Shown here: piece by piece, positions 24,201 through 36,985 of the stretch
Layout: each line of letters begins with the position of its first letter
Numbering within the stretch: the first letter of the stretch is position 1
Assembly (NCBI RefSeq): GCF_002078875.1
Contig: NC_034410.1
Coordinates: 102,740,138-102,804,137 of the forward strand
DNA: 64,000 bases
Origin: Numida meleagris
Lineage: Eukaryota > Chordata > Aves > Galliformes > Numididae
Direction: 5' to 3'
The notes under the pieces: model-generated
The model's input: the letters and a program-made list of their open reading frames with translations, nothing else
The model's database searches: none
What the model was told of the DNA's origin: nothing
Program-made: the position numbers and the translations under genes

Positions 24201-27200
24201 AAAAAAAAACAAAAAACAGAAAAACAACCTATATAAATTCTCCAAAAGTGTAATTCTTGGGGTAGGGGCGATTTCTATGTGAAAAAACATTTATATTTGT
24301 ACCTAAATTGAAAAGTTAATTACAAATGTAATTTATGCTAACATTATCAGAAGTAGTTGTGGCACCAGCAGTAAGGAATTCTAAATTTAGAAAGACAACC
24401 AATTCTTAAGTCTCAATTTGTATAAATATCTTCAATAATCAGAAAAACTCTGACTTAATATTTGAATAAAATGCTACAATATTTTATAATATACTAATTA
24501 TGCACTTTGTTCAAAGAGGAAACTGGAATTTTCAATTGTTTCAAACCGTATAAATGACAGCATAAAACTATTTCACCGTACAAATATTCCTTAACCTCAT
24601 TTTAAGGGCCAGAAACTTTAGCCCTAAAATACTTTGTCTACACAGAAAAAGCTCTTCTGATACTTGAAAAGTAATCACGCAGAATTCTTAACTCTTGATG
24701 TAACTAGAAATTATTTAAAGTGTAAGCTAAATAATCTGGTACAAATTCAGATGATTTTATTGTGAAAGATTAGGAATAAGTTAACTGTGGGCATTAACTC
24801 AGGGAATCTTCAGCTACTGGAACCAGACAAATTCAGAGGTACTCTGTAGCTCCCCCATAAAATGCTGTTTACATCAGATTTCTGTTCCATAACCATTTAT
24901 CTCCCGACTCTGGTTTTTAAGATGCTTTAAAACCTGGTCAAATATTTATAGATTTCTCTCACGTTTATTAACATAAGGGAAAAATTCCATCTCTAATTCA
25001 GCTAGCAGGCCTTAAGAAAACTCAACTAAAGCACAAAGAATCCTGCTCAACCTGATGTAAGTTTCATTAAGGAAACAGCAAAGCTGTACAGTCAGAAAGA
25101 CTTGCATCTGTACAAATAACATTGATACTACCAGAGTGCCTTGTATTGCTCTCAGCAAACTGGCCAGGGCTGAGACAGAAATGTTTTGTACAAATATTGT
25201 ACTGAAGGGAGGCAAATCACATCTTCAAGCACAGAAGTTACATTTTAGAGCATAACCTTAATCAAATTGGTCGTTGTGTTTTACTGATTTCTACATCAGC
25301 CACAGAAGTTGTAGGCAATGTCAGCAGCTTTTCTGTGCACAGTGCACTAGCTCCCCACGTGGACACACTTGATTAGCAATAAGTGCAGAGTAGCTTACAC
25401 AAGTTACAGCAATCCTCTTATTTCAAGTGGTCTATGAATCCACCTGTAACATGGTAACATCTTAAAGCCTCATGTTGTGGTAAGAACTTCTTCAGATAAG
25501 TACTGGTTGCACTCCTTGCAGCTGTTCTCCATTTCCCAATAGTAACCCAACTGCGCTGCTGACACAGTTATTCAAACAGTACTCCAGTTAATCTGAACTA
25601 AATCAGAATGAGAATATCCCCCTTTCTCCATAATTATGCCATTGATTTCTCCAGACAGGTTCATCATGCAAGAACAATGAATCATCACGCAGCAGAACTG
25701 CATCTGATGAGAGTACAGCACTGGTTATGTCAGCTTAACTGGGGAAGGGAATGGGAAACCTGTCCAACAGCCAAACTTCTGACATTTTAAAGCCTCTCTG
25801 GAGTAAAACAAACAACCTGGAAAAGTGGGTATAATGAGGATCCACAATCTGAAAAGTCTTTAGAAATGCACCACATCCAGTTCACTTTTGCTTAAGACGG
25901 ATGACTCTACTGGCCCCAAGAGATACAGCACAACTTACAGACTGGTGTTGTTACAGAGTCAACAAACAAACTAGGTGAGGAACAGCTCGCCAAACCTATG
26001 TTATAGGAAACTTGGCTCTTTGGACCTCAAGTTTTCTAAAATGCTTGTAATACTGACAGTTTTACCAGGCTGCCTCTTCAAGTTTCTTAGTTGTAGTCTT
26101 CCACGCACTGAGTAAAATAAATAAATAAAATCTGCCTGGTTATTTGTAGAACTAGTTCTTTTGACTAATATCTCACAACCACATTTTTACGTATGATAAA
26201 CATGAAGGCAATCAGTGTTGATCCAGGGGGTCAAAAACATCCAAAACCTCATGCAAACAAAGTGGATACAGAAGCTCAAGTGCTGGCCATGGAACAAAGT
26301 CAATTAATTGATGCAGACACACCAGACCTCTCTGTAAGGGCTTATACAGACAGATCACAGCACATTGTGTTTATGGCTGATTATTACAGTCATGCCTAAG
26401 AACTAGGCTACTGACAGTAATAAAGAATTACATCTCATCTTTAACAGACCCATATAACTGTACCACTTCAGGAAAAATCTCCTTTGACATTTCACTGGAA
26501 GTGTTTAGTCTTCAAAATCACACAAACACAGTGACAACACAGTGACAATTATTCAAATTGTGGTACTAAATGTCCCAAATTTCTCATTCCTTAGCAACAA
26601 AGATAGCTTAACTGGAAGCTACGTACATCATCAAAGGGGTCTTACCACTTGCATCTTTGGCTCACAAAACAGGACAAATATTTTTTGAGAGTTCCAAAAA
26701 GAATTAGAGGAAGGAACAATGTAAGAAACAATGTTCTTTAAGGAGGCTGGAGGCACAAATAAGTTAGCTATTACCAATTCAAGATTTGCACTACCTTGGT
26801 AATTTCTAGTAACAATGCAGAACACAAAGCTTAATTTACCTATGCCAAACAGAGCTGCTCCGGTTGCCTCTCATTCAAAGAACAGCTGGGAAATTATTCT
26901 CCTGTTTAAGTTACTCTAATGTGAAACTTCACAGCAAACAGAAGCATCTAAATTTCTTGTTTTAAAGAGCATAAACACTGACAGTGACAGAAATCCTCCT
27001 TAGAAAGTACCTGCACAACATGGAGAATATGAATGCCACACCATTCCTCCTTTTTTTTCTGAGAATTTAGCTTGGTTAGTGTTCCCGTCATCACCTCCTA
27101 TCTAGGGTTTGTCTTTCAGAAAGTATTCTAGAAGTTACTATATTTTTTGAAAACTGTTTTATAAACATTTGAGTGATTTTTCTTCAAAATTCATGCTCCA

Positions 27201-27938
27201 CTTCCAAATAAATAGCTCAGTTGCCTCATGACAGGAAATGCTGAATCTTTCCTTTACACCCTGTTGCCTATTAATTCAATTTACAGTTGACCTTGAGTTC
27301 CGCATGGACTTACATTCTGAAAGGCTCATCCAGAGTAACATACCCTACTGCTTTCAGTATCTATTTGGAAAATAAATTAACCCTATCATTCACTGTGTGA
27401 AGAATTAAGCCCAAAGCTCAAAGACTGATGCCAGCTGTGATCAAGAGGAAAGAAGATACCACTAACAGATTTTCCACTATCATACCATAAAGACTAGACC
27501 GTCTCAAACATTCAGGCTATAACTGGATACAAATCTCATTAATGTAGTATTCCTCTCACCCTTAGTAACTTGAGTTGTGTTTGCAAATTTTATTTTAAAT
27601 TATTGAAACTGTTATGGATGCTATTTCGCCTTTTTTTTTTCCTATTAGCATATATTTAAGGTCAATACTATGTTCAGAATGAAGGATACTTTAAAAAGAA
27701 AACAGTGTACACTCTGTGACTTTGGAGCCCTAGTAGTTCCAAGGTCTCCAAATTGTTTTTATAAGCTAGTTAACATCCCAAGTGCATTAGACGCATAAAT
27801 TAAATAGCAGCTATCTGAAAAGTACCAACGCATAGACTCCCATTCAGCCACCTGAAATCTTTTAACTACTAAAAAACAAAAAAACAAAAACCCTCCCCCT
27901 GCGAAAAATAGCAAAAAACAACTGTCTTCCAGTAAGAA

Positions 27939-27980
27939 AGTTTGGGGTCCCTTCCAACCTAAGTCATTCCACAACTCTAA
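27939..27980 (+). repeat. CR1 3' tail remnant
   Basis: GGGGTCCCTTCCAACCTAAG followed by TCATTCCACAACTCTA is the terminal segment of a CR1 in plus orientation. Only about 40 bp is recognisable. Confidence 0.6.
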
Positions 27981-29155
27981 GAAGCTTAAGGAAGAGGTTT
28001 AGTAGGGTGCTGGTAGTGTTGCTTAATGATTTTTAGGTCTTGATTCTGTTTCTTTGGAAGTAAACAGCATTCCAGTTTTTCTTGACAGTGTGTGTTTATT
28101 AAAAAAATGAACACCATTTTATATTAGAAATGCTTAGTACCAATAATGATTTGGACTGTGACAAGATGGGAACTACATCGTGAAAAACATAGATGGAAGA
28201 ATCACACAAGTTCTAGAATAAGGCTTGCTTTTGAGAGAAATTTCTCAAGCAAGAAAAAAAAATCACTTTATTGATTTTATTAATGTTTCAATATTATGAT
28301 ATCAAGAAAAAATGTTTTAATGAGATGCATACATTTTCCTGTAACTCAAGCACTGAGCTTTCTTGCAAGTCACTTCACACACAGAATTTAGTTTGCTAGG
28401 AGAGTAAACTCACTTTTATAAGCAAGTTAGTATGAATCATTAGCCTTCACCTTCATCACATTCCTGAAGTATGCACTAAAATAATGAGCTCTGTGAACTG
28501 GCTGAAGGCAAGCTGCATTGCGTAAGAGAAACTCCGAGAAACTTCAGTGTTTAAAAAGAGAAAAAATTTAATAGTTCTCTGTATCTGCGGGTTAAAAAAA
28601 ACACATTAACATGCACACACAAGTGTAGAACAAAATTTCCCCTCTATTTCTTTCAGAAAAGTTATCATCATGGGTTGCCCTCTTATAAATTCTTGGTAAA
28701 AAGCAGATGGACAGGAGAGGAAAAAGGCGTGAGCAGGTAAGTCTATTTTCGTTCAACAGTCGGCAATAACCTTTTAATGCCACTCTCTCAAGAAAACACA
28801 GGAACTAAAACAAACATTGGAGAGGGCAAGATGTAGTTTTAGATATCATGTAGTTTGGGACACATTACTTCCATGCACACTACTATTTTTGGGGGGTGGT
28901 CTTGGAAGTCCCACTAATGACCTTTAGTTGCATCTTTGTTCTCTGCAGTTTGAGGACACCAATATTCCGCTATTGATTCCCTTGAAATTAGACCAAAGGA
29001 AACCAAATATAGGTGTACAGCAAGGAACACAACAACAGCTGTTTTTGAGAAGTTTACTCAGAATGGTGGTGGTGAACAGATTTTCCACCGCTGTCCAGGG
29101 AAAGCACCTGTAAACTCAGTAAGAGTTTACAGGCCACAAAGTCAGTAAGAGTTTG

Positions 29156-29859
29156 TGGCTGGAAAGCTGCATGACAGAAAGGGACCTTGGTGTGCTTATG
29201 GACAGTCGGCTGAATATGAGCCAGCAGTGTGCCCAGGTGGCCAAGAAGGCCAATGGCATCCTGGCTTGGATCAGGAACAGTGTGGTGAGCAGGACTAGGG
29301 AAGTCATCCTGCCCCTGTACTCGGCATTGGTGAGGCCTCACCTCGAGTACTGTGTTCAGTTTTGGGCGCCTCAGTACAGAAAGGACATTGAGGTGCTGGA
29401 GCAGGTCCAAAGAAGGGCAACAAGGCTTGTGAAGGGCTTGGAGAATATGCCCTACGAGGAGAGACTTAAGGAACTGGGGCTGTTTAGTCTGGGGAAGATG
29501 AGGCTGAGGGGAGACCTCATTGCTCTCTTCAAATACCTGAAAGGTGATTGCAATGAGAGCGGGGCTGCTACCTTCTCAGTGGTGACAGGACAAGGGGAAA
29601 TGGCCTCAAGTTGCACCAGGGGAGGTTTAGGTTGGATATCAGGAAAAAATTCTTTACCGAAAGGGTTGTTAAGCACTGGAACAGGCTCCCCAGGGAGGTG
29701 GTTGAGTCACCTTCCTTGAATTTGTTTAAAAACCGTTTGGATGTGGTGCTCGGGGACATGATCTAGTGGTGGGTTGTTAGAGCAGTATGGTTAGGTTGCG
29801 GTTGGACTTGATGATCTTGAAGGTCCTTTCCAACCTGAGCAATTCTATGACTCTATGAA
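29156..29859 (+). mobile_element. CR1 LINE 3' segment
   Basis: This 704-bp copy begins in the C-terminal part of the CR1 ORF2 ([20 protein letters not shown]) and continues to the tail GAGCAATTCTATGACTCTATG. It is nearly identical to 19920-20628 over most of its length and in the same orientation, so both belong to one recent subfamily. The reading frame is open for about 150 codons and is then interrupted. A 12-bp direct repeat (CAGTAAGAGTTT) at 29117 and 29143 lies just before the 5' junction. Confidence 0.92.
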
Positions 29860-32711
29860 GAGGCAACAAAAGTTGCATCAACTGCAGACTTAGCCACTGC
29901 TCCCATCCTGTTCAGAAGACACTGTCTTAGCAATGCTGCTGTTGACATGCTGAGGCTGGTCAACTCAAGGAGATTAACCTCACATTTCCTTCATATTCTG
30001 ATGTGCAGGAAGCTCTCTTACAACAGAAGTCATACTTAATATTCAACGTTCATGATGCACACAATGGAAACAAGTACTTTATTATGACATTGGAGATTCA
30101 AAGTCTCTCCAGCTCTCTTTACTCACAGCCTGCAATGCTTACTTATCTGTTTCAACTTTTCCTTACTTACAGGCCCTTAAAAGCATCCCTCTGTGCAACA
30201 TGGTCGGTTCACTATAATTTTGCTTAACCTAAGTCTTATCTTGTTCTTTGCATGCAATATCAAGCTCATTTCAGAAAGGATGTACAATCATTTGATTACA
30301 ATAGTGCATTCTGAAAGATACAGTCCAGGAGCAAAGCAGCTTTTCTTTTTTTCTCATTTTTATATAAAATCCAACACACGTCCAAAACAAAAGAGAGGAA
30401 GAAGGCAGCAACTACCTTCAATAATCCAGGCAAAGTGCGAAAAAGAACACAGTACAAACATTTTTCCCAAATAATAATGAAGTGTTAAATCTATGGACTA
30501 TTGTGAGAGGATAAAATGAAGTTACAAAGCAAAACAACTCGGACCCGGTATTAAGTCTTTGTGAATCTGGTCATTTAGACCTTTTGCTCATTTTAAAAGC
30601 AGCAACCTATTTTCAATTTAATTTTGACACATAAAATATGTTATAGAAAGTAAATATTAAGTTCTGAAATTTCATGAGAGTGTACTTGAGTAAAATGAGA
30701 ACAAGATAAAATTCATACAACAAAAGAAATGTAGTTTACTAGGAGAGCAATCCTCCAGATATGCATAGATCAGATATAACCCAACTTCAGAAGCTGTCCA
30801 GAGGCTAGCCCTCTTAAATTACGTGGGAAGCTACTGCAACAACAATACCATGAAGTTTTTATACTCTACGACTATAAAAAAAAAAAGAAATTTTTAAATA
30901 GGTGGTGTTCACACTCATTATCTTTCTCTATATTACATTGCTGTCAGTCACAACACTTGAATTTAGTAAGATTGTTCAAATGCTGCCACAGAAGTGTGGT
31001 GAACTGAAACGTAACACTTCATAACCTTCCTTAGGTCTTAAGTGAAAAAAATAAATGAAGCACACTAGAAGAAGTTTACGTTATATTAAACAAGCAGTAG
31101 CTCACATGTTCCCAGATTCTCCTGGCTAAAATTCATTGTTAAGACAGCAACTGTTCAAAAAAATGATTTTTCCAAAAACTTAAATAGTTGTTCTTATTTG
31201 ATTAAGTTACCCCATTTCAAGCAAATCTTCAAAGATTTTACTTGGTAGGTGAGAGTGTCTACACTTCACTAAGACTGAACATCTAAATTTAATTTTGTAT
31301 TACCTTCATATTCCCTATCCAGTTATTCAAAGGAGAAAAAACGCTACACTATTTTGTCATTGCTGAAAAATATTCCTTACACTGAGGAGCAGAAATGTAC
31401 TTCAGTCCTGGTCTGCAAAAACCTTTCATGGCCCTATCCTCACTTTTTCCTTAAGAAGAGAATGTCACCACACTCAACTATAAGAACAGAGCTGTGCACC
31501 AGGGACTAGAATAAGGTCAAATTCATTTCCAGTTGTCATCAGAACCAGGATATGAATTAAGCCTCCAAGAACATATTAGTTGAGTAACACACACAGCCCT
31601 CTTAAAGGTTTCCTTCCCTTCCCCCACAGCTACAAGCTTGGATTTATAAAAAGAGAATCCTCTTCAGGCACAACAGGTTGGACATAATGAAGCACCGTTT
31701 CTATAGTCCTCTAGGCACCAACTTGAAAAGATGCTTCGCTAGTAGCAGTGATTGGAGAACACTTCTCCAGAGACCAAAGAAAAAGTAATTCAATTTCAGT
31801 TGGTAAGAACTAGTATCTAGGAATGGCTGTTTTATAGACATTCTTTTTAGCTTCATATTACAGAAATGAATCAAGACTATATTAATTCAAGAAAAGTCTT
31901 ATTACTAAAAAACAGAAGAACTTCCTTGTGTTACTCACAATGAACTCCCAGAGCTTTCCCATTAACACAAAAACACAACCAGATAGCAAGTTATTTTAAT
32001 GCTTACTGTATCTTTCCTCACCACTCCACGAACAATGAAAAGAGGGGAAAAACTGGTGGTATCTTATGAAATAAAAAAGTTCTGTGATACAGATTCAGAG
32101 AAAATACAGATTTTTTTTTTAAAGAAGCAAGTATTATCCAACAAATGCTTCATTTCTAAAGCTATGTGGTGTTTCTAGATAAGCCTATGCAACCTTATTT
32201 CTTAGAGGTTGCTTTATGATAAAGGAGAGAAGGAAAGAATTTAAGAGACTCACCTAAAGTACCTCAAAGCTGATATTTACCAACCCCATTCCATAAAGGC
32301 TAAAGAATGGACGATACTCCAGCAGAAAATAAGAAGTAAAATAAAACTAAATGCCTCCTTTTTCCCTCATGTAGGGGGAAGAAGAGAGCACTGCTGTAGG
32401 AGCTGATCAAGAGCCATACCAGGAGACTTCTTAGTTGAGAAAAAGAAAAGTCATCTATCAGCAAAGCCAGACAACCTGCATGCACAGCATGTTTAATCCC
32501 AGAATATCAGCCTTCAGTTAACTATGTCAGATTGCGAGCATAACGTAAGCAGTGTGATAATGAGACTTCAAATATGGCATGAAGAGACATTCTATCTTGT
32601 ATTCACTACAGAGTAAATTGTAGACTATTTGATCAGTTTTTCAAACATCTCCCCCTCCCCGTGAATCCAAATTAAATCTATTCCCTCCGTTTTATGCTAT
32701 TTTGTACTTAC

Positions 32712-32796
32712 TGCTGGTAGCAGAGACTGCATGTTCTGGTTGGAGTCAGCTATAGTAGCTAGATAAACCAAGTTTGTGTGGAGCATCTGCTGGTAT
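32712..32796 (-). CDS. SS18: SS18 coding exon 3 (end of SNH domain)
   Basis: The translation YQQMLHTNLVYLATIADSNQ followed by NMQSLLPA completes the SNH domain. The acceptor is GTAG at 32800-32797 and the donor GTAAGT starts at 32711. The exon is 85 nt, enters in phase 2 and leaves in phase 0 (residue 77). Next upstream in transcription is a 1.2-kb intron; the following intron 3 is the largest of the gene. Confidence 0.95.
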
Positions 32797-33978
32797 CTAC
32801 CAAAAAAAGGAAAAGAGGCCTTAAGTCACAATGACAATCTTGGAATTTAACTCTATGCATGTAAAGAAACAACTTCCAACAACTTACAAGAGTACCATTA
32901 TCAGAAATCCTACATCTTTTCCTCGCATTTCCCCATTTCCCAACCTTTCCCAGTTTCTCTGCCAAATCTGGCCTGTTTGTTCTCTCTACAGTTTTTGTCT
33001 CGCAAATTAAATCTAGAACACGGTGACTGTTCTCAACTGTTTCACTTCCTACCCTAAACAAAGTCACTAGGAGGCATTTAGAGTATGAGTGTGTCTGTTT
33101 GATGCAATTTCCAACAGAAACACTAGGAAAAGAGAGCTCTTTTTGTTATGTCCCTAGATGCAAGGTATCATATCAATATGAATCATGACCAAGAACAGCG
33201 TAAACATTTCATCAGGACCCTGGGCTTTGGATGTTCACTGTTGAATTGTTTTTCTGCTGCAGAACCAGATTCCAGAGTATCAACATCCAGCTCAGAGTCA
33301 AAAGAACAACCTTGTAAGCAGGAACAGAGTAAAAGTACGTAACTATAGGCTTGCATACAACTTAAAATAGTAACTGTGTGCTACACTCTACTCATATCAA
33401 TAGAAGTAATCCCCTGAAACAAAAATACCTACCATTTGTCACCCCAGCTTTCCCCCCAGATTACCAGTCTCTTAGAAAGGGCCTCAACAGCTACACTGTG
33501 ATACCCCATCTGTCATCACATGGTGGAATATTTGTCCAGGTCCACAGCTGTCTCACTCTGCAGAAACCTCACTAAACAACAGGTTTACACGGTATATTCT
33601 GGCAAGCCAAACTTAACATGGAGTTTGTTTGCTCTCAGGCAAGTGGTGAACAGCAGAAACATTACACCATTTTGAAAGGTCTGAGAAGAAAACTACCTCT
33701 TTCCAAAACTGAAATGACAATACAGAGGTTGATCTTTCAGTTACGCAGTCCCCATTTTTGTGTCATTATGCTATCAACTTGCAGTACTCAAATTGCAATG
33801 TTTCAGTGATGGAAGCGATAGTCATACAGCAAGGAAAAAAAAAAGAACTACATTATTGGCAGCAATAGTTTTCCACTTTTCTGAGCGTGGTCCTCCTTCA
33901 AGGTGAGCTAAATAAATCAACAACTGATCTAAGATGGAAATTCACCCAGTCCACAGTAGATTTGGATTAATGCCTTAC
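32797..33978 (-). other. SS18: SS18 intron 2
   Basis: A 1.2-kb intron between the two inner SNH exons. I see no repeat or gene in it. Confidence 0.85.
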
Positions 33979-34055
33979 TGAGAGCATTCAGATGTCTTTC
34001 CTTTGTTCTGGTAGTCCATTATACACTGAATAAGATGGTTATTTTCATCCAGCAT
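33979..34055 (-). CDS. SS18: SS18 coding exon 2 (SNH domain)
   Basis: Minus-strand translation reads MLDENNHLIQCIMDYQNKGK and continues TSECS, the core of the SNH domain. The acceptor AG is at 34057-34056 and the donor GTAAGG begins at 33978. The exon is 77 nt, starts in phase 0 and ends in phase 2, completing a Gln codon with exon 3. It is essentially identical to mammalian SS18 as known. It is too short and too split to stand out as an open frame on its own. Confidence 0.95.
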
Positions 34056-36985
34056 CTGAAACAATAAAGAAGTCTGAGGTAAGTTTAATATTCTTTATGG
34101 GAAAAAATAACTGAAGACAACTATGAGTCTTACTCTTCAAAGTATGATTTTTTTTTAAAACAAACAAAATCAGTATTCCAGAAAGCCCTGCTTTAACCAA
34201 TTACTTACATTCTTCTGCTCTTCCTCCTCAGTTTCATCACGTTCAGAATAAAGGTTTCAAGTCACTATGATAGCTACATTTATCAAGTACCCTATTCAAA
34301 TACCTATGTTTGATCTGCAAGACGTTCATAGGAAGTTTTCGGAGTTTTCCGTTTCTTCATTTGATCTCAACCAAAGAACAAACTTGGAAATTTGGGGCAT
34401 AAATTTTTCTTCTCCCTCTGAAGCCCACAGTTCAATAATAAAAGGCACTGTAATGGTTAACTGATAGAAACTGAGCTTAACAGACAAGACTGTTTCAAGG
34501 AAATGTGTTGGAAAGTTAGGCCACATTTACATTATAAATATTCTGTATAATTACACTTTCTTAAAATGCGGTTTAACTGGCACAATAGACAATATTTCAG
34601 AAGTGTCTGGGAATATGAACACATGTTAATTATTTTTCTGGGGAAAATGAAGTTCTAAAACCATGGGAAATTGCAGGTCTCGTAGCCTTCTGCAGGAAGT
34701 TCATGAAATAAAGATGTTCTATGCTAACAAACTGGAAAAAAAAATACAGCCCAGTTTCCTAGAGTTGCACATTCTCAGGCTCGTGTCTTGTCTTAACCAC
34801 TCACCTGCACTCTGATCAGACAGGAATAAGTAAAACCATGGTAAATCTGAGCTACCAACCAAGTTACCCAAGCCTGCTCAGTTAAATGGAAAATTTTACA
34901 TCAATTTCTTTCCTTGGTTCCTCTCAGTGGAAACAGTGTCACATCCTAAATCTGCAAATCTGGTCACCCCTTCCTTGCCCTTACAAGTGGGACGTGGCAC
35001 CCAGCTACTGAACTTCACAAAGCTAATACGATCTTAATCATCCTCGAGGCTCTTCCCTTCTTCCAAACACCGAATCAAAACATCCCAAGTTAGAACGTGG
35101 TTGAGATTAGCCAGAAGGTTTATGATTCTACAAGGGAAGCACAAACACTGTAATTACATCACTTCCAGTTCCCTAGGAATCCAACTTTAGCAAATTCTAC
35201 CAAAAAAAAGACAACTTTTTTTCTTTTATTCCTTTTGACTAATCCACTTCTATTATGAAGAAGGTCATAAACCTCATAACCTTATGCTGTCCACTCAGGA
35301 CTTACATCCAGATAAGAATAAAGCAAACAGGTGAGTCTTCCTAAATTCAAACCGGCAATTCACCAAAACACACTAGAACGGTCAGTGAGAAATTGTTCTT
35401 GCCTGAAATTGCTGGACCTTAAGCAGGAACCACAGACAGAACCACAATATCCCAAGTTTCAGAACTCCTGACACTACAATGAACTATATCTGCACACTCA
35501 TAAGAGGATCCTGGACACACTCCTACACTGGCACACTTCATATGTACTAACATCAAGTGTTAAAGAAATGCAGTGGCCAAATTCAACAGAAAAAGAGCTG
35601 GGGAAAAATCAATTAGTACAATTTATATAGGAACTAGAGTACTTGCAAGGAAAGCCTTGAATGAAGGCCCTCCTCAAGAAGTCTCCAACTCTCTAGAGAA
35701 AGGCAGCAAATGCTTAAAGCATGTTAGCATGTGGGGTGATGAAGCGCTGGCACGAGCTGCCCAGAGAAGCCGTGGAGCCCCATCCCTGGAGGTGCTCAAG
35801 GCCAGGTTGGATGGGGCCCTGGGCAGCTGAGCTGATGGCTGGCAGCCCTGCCCATGGCAGGGGTGGGACTGGGTGGGCTTTGAGGTCCCTTCCAACTTAA
35901 GCCACTCTACAATACAGGTAGACTTTGGAACTGCCAGTGAGACAGTTGTTCTCCCTACTGCTGCCATACAGGCTGGGGAGAAAAAAAAAAGGATAAGGCT
36001 AGGAGGAAAGCAAAGGAAAGCAAACAAGAAAGAATACAACTGTTTGCTTGACAGGACTGCAGGCACTGCTTTATGCAATTTATATCCAGCTGTTGCTGAT
36101 GGAAAATCAAAGTAGTTCTTTGAAGAAGTTACAGACGCCTGCCATCACAAGATAGCCCAGCTTCCAGCTGGATGGAGACACTTCCAAGACTTCTGACAAC
36201 TTACCCGCGTCAGTTACAGAGATTCTCCAGCTTTAGCTGCACCATGGTTCTGCCAGTACACTAACACCAAATTAGTGGCTTGACTACAGCATAAGAAAAC
36301 CCCATTTGTCTACATTCTCTACACACACTTCAGCGACCTACAACCTACAGGCAGCTTTCCACCCGGTGGGTATGCATTTCCCACCTTCACTTCTGAACCA
36401 CGCACTGCTGCACTACTGTGTAAGGCTGCACTGTAGCCCTGGGTCCTCCACGACGCCCTGAGCCTGCAACACCCTCCCTGCTGACACCCACGTTCTTTCC
36501 TAAGCCTGAAGCTGATTGTATCTGACGAGCTCCCACAAGAGGAGCTTGCCACCATGAGTGGGAGAGATTTCAGAGCAAGAGTTACGCTGGTGACAGCGAG
36601 GGCTTACGCTTAAATTCCAAAGCACAGCGCTGAACACAAGCACACTCCTTCACCTCCGACAACACGGAACGCCGAGGGTTACTGCAGACCACAGGCACAT
36701 TTCCCTCCCGCAGAGGCCCTGTCACGGCCGCCGGCTATAGCGCTTCCCTTTAAGCTTCAGGGGAGGGGCAAAGCGGGACAGGGCCTTACTTCGCGGCGGC
36801 CCCAGCACTCGCCCCGCGGAGGCCGAGCCTTCAGTTACGCAGGGCCCGGCCCGCTTCCCCTGACGGCCTCACACGGCCCTCACAGCGCGGCCAGGCCCAC
36901 CGCCCTCCGCCGCACCGGGGCCTCAGCCCCGCTCCGCTCCGCCCCGCCGTCCCCTCACGGCGCGAAGCCCCGGGCCCTCCCTCAC
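34056..36985 (-). other. SS18: SS18 intron 1
   Basis: A 2.9-kb intron. The part near exon 1 (from about 36.65 kb) is GC-rich and belongs to the promoter CpG island. One CR1 tail sits at 35738-35915. The rest shows nothing recognisable. Confidence 0.85.
35738..35915 (+). repeat. CR1 3' fragment
   Basis: Plus-strand CR1 tail: GAGCTGCCCAGAGAAGCCGT, GGAGGTGCTCAAGGCCAGG, GGATGGGGCCCTGGGCAGC, then GAGGTCCCTTCCAACTTAAG. It is the same family region as 37939-38348, in the opposite orientation. Confidence 0.85.

Larger units (their letters stand above)
15954..32711 (-). other. SS18: SS18 intron 3 (largest intron)
   Basis: A 16.8-kb intron. It holds a CR1 tail (17215-17410), a mariner element (17619-21227) split by a long CR1 (18241-20628), a tiny CR1 tail (27939-27980) and a second CR1 3' segment (29156-29859). 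The rest, notably 21.3-27.9 kb and 29.9-32.7 kb, is AT-rich sequence in which I see nothing to annotate. Confidence 0.85.

Noticed and set aside
29117..29154. 12-bp direct repeat CAGTAAGAGTTT before the CR1 at 29.16 kb as a target-site duplication
   Set aside because: Both copies are on the 5' side of the element and none follows its 3' end, so it is not a target-site duplication of this insertion.
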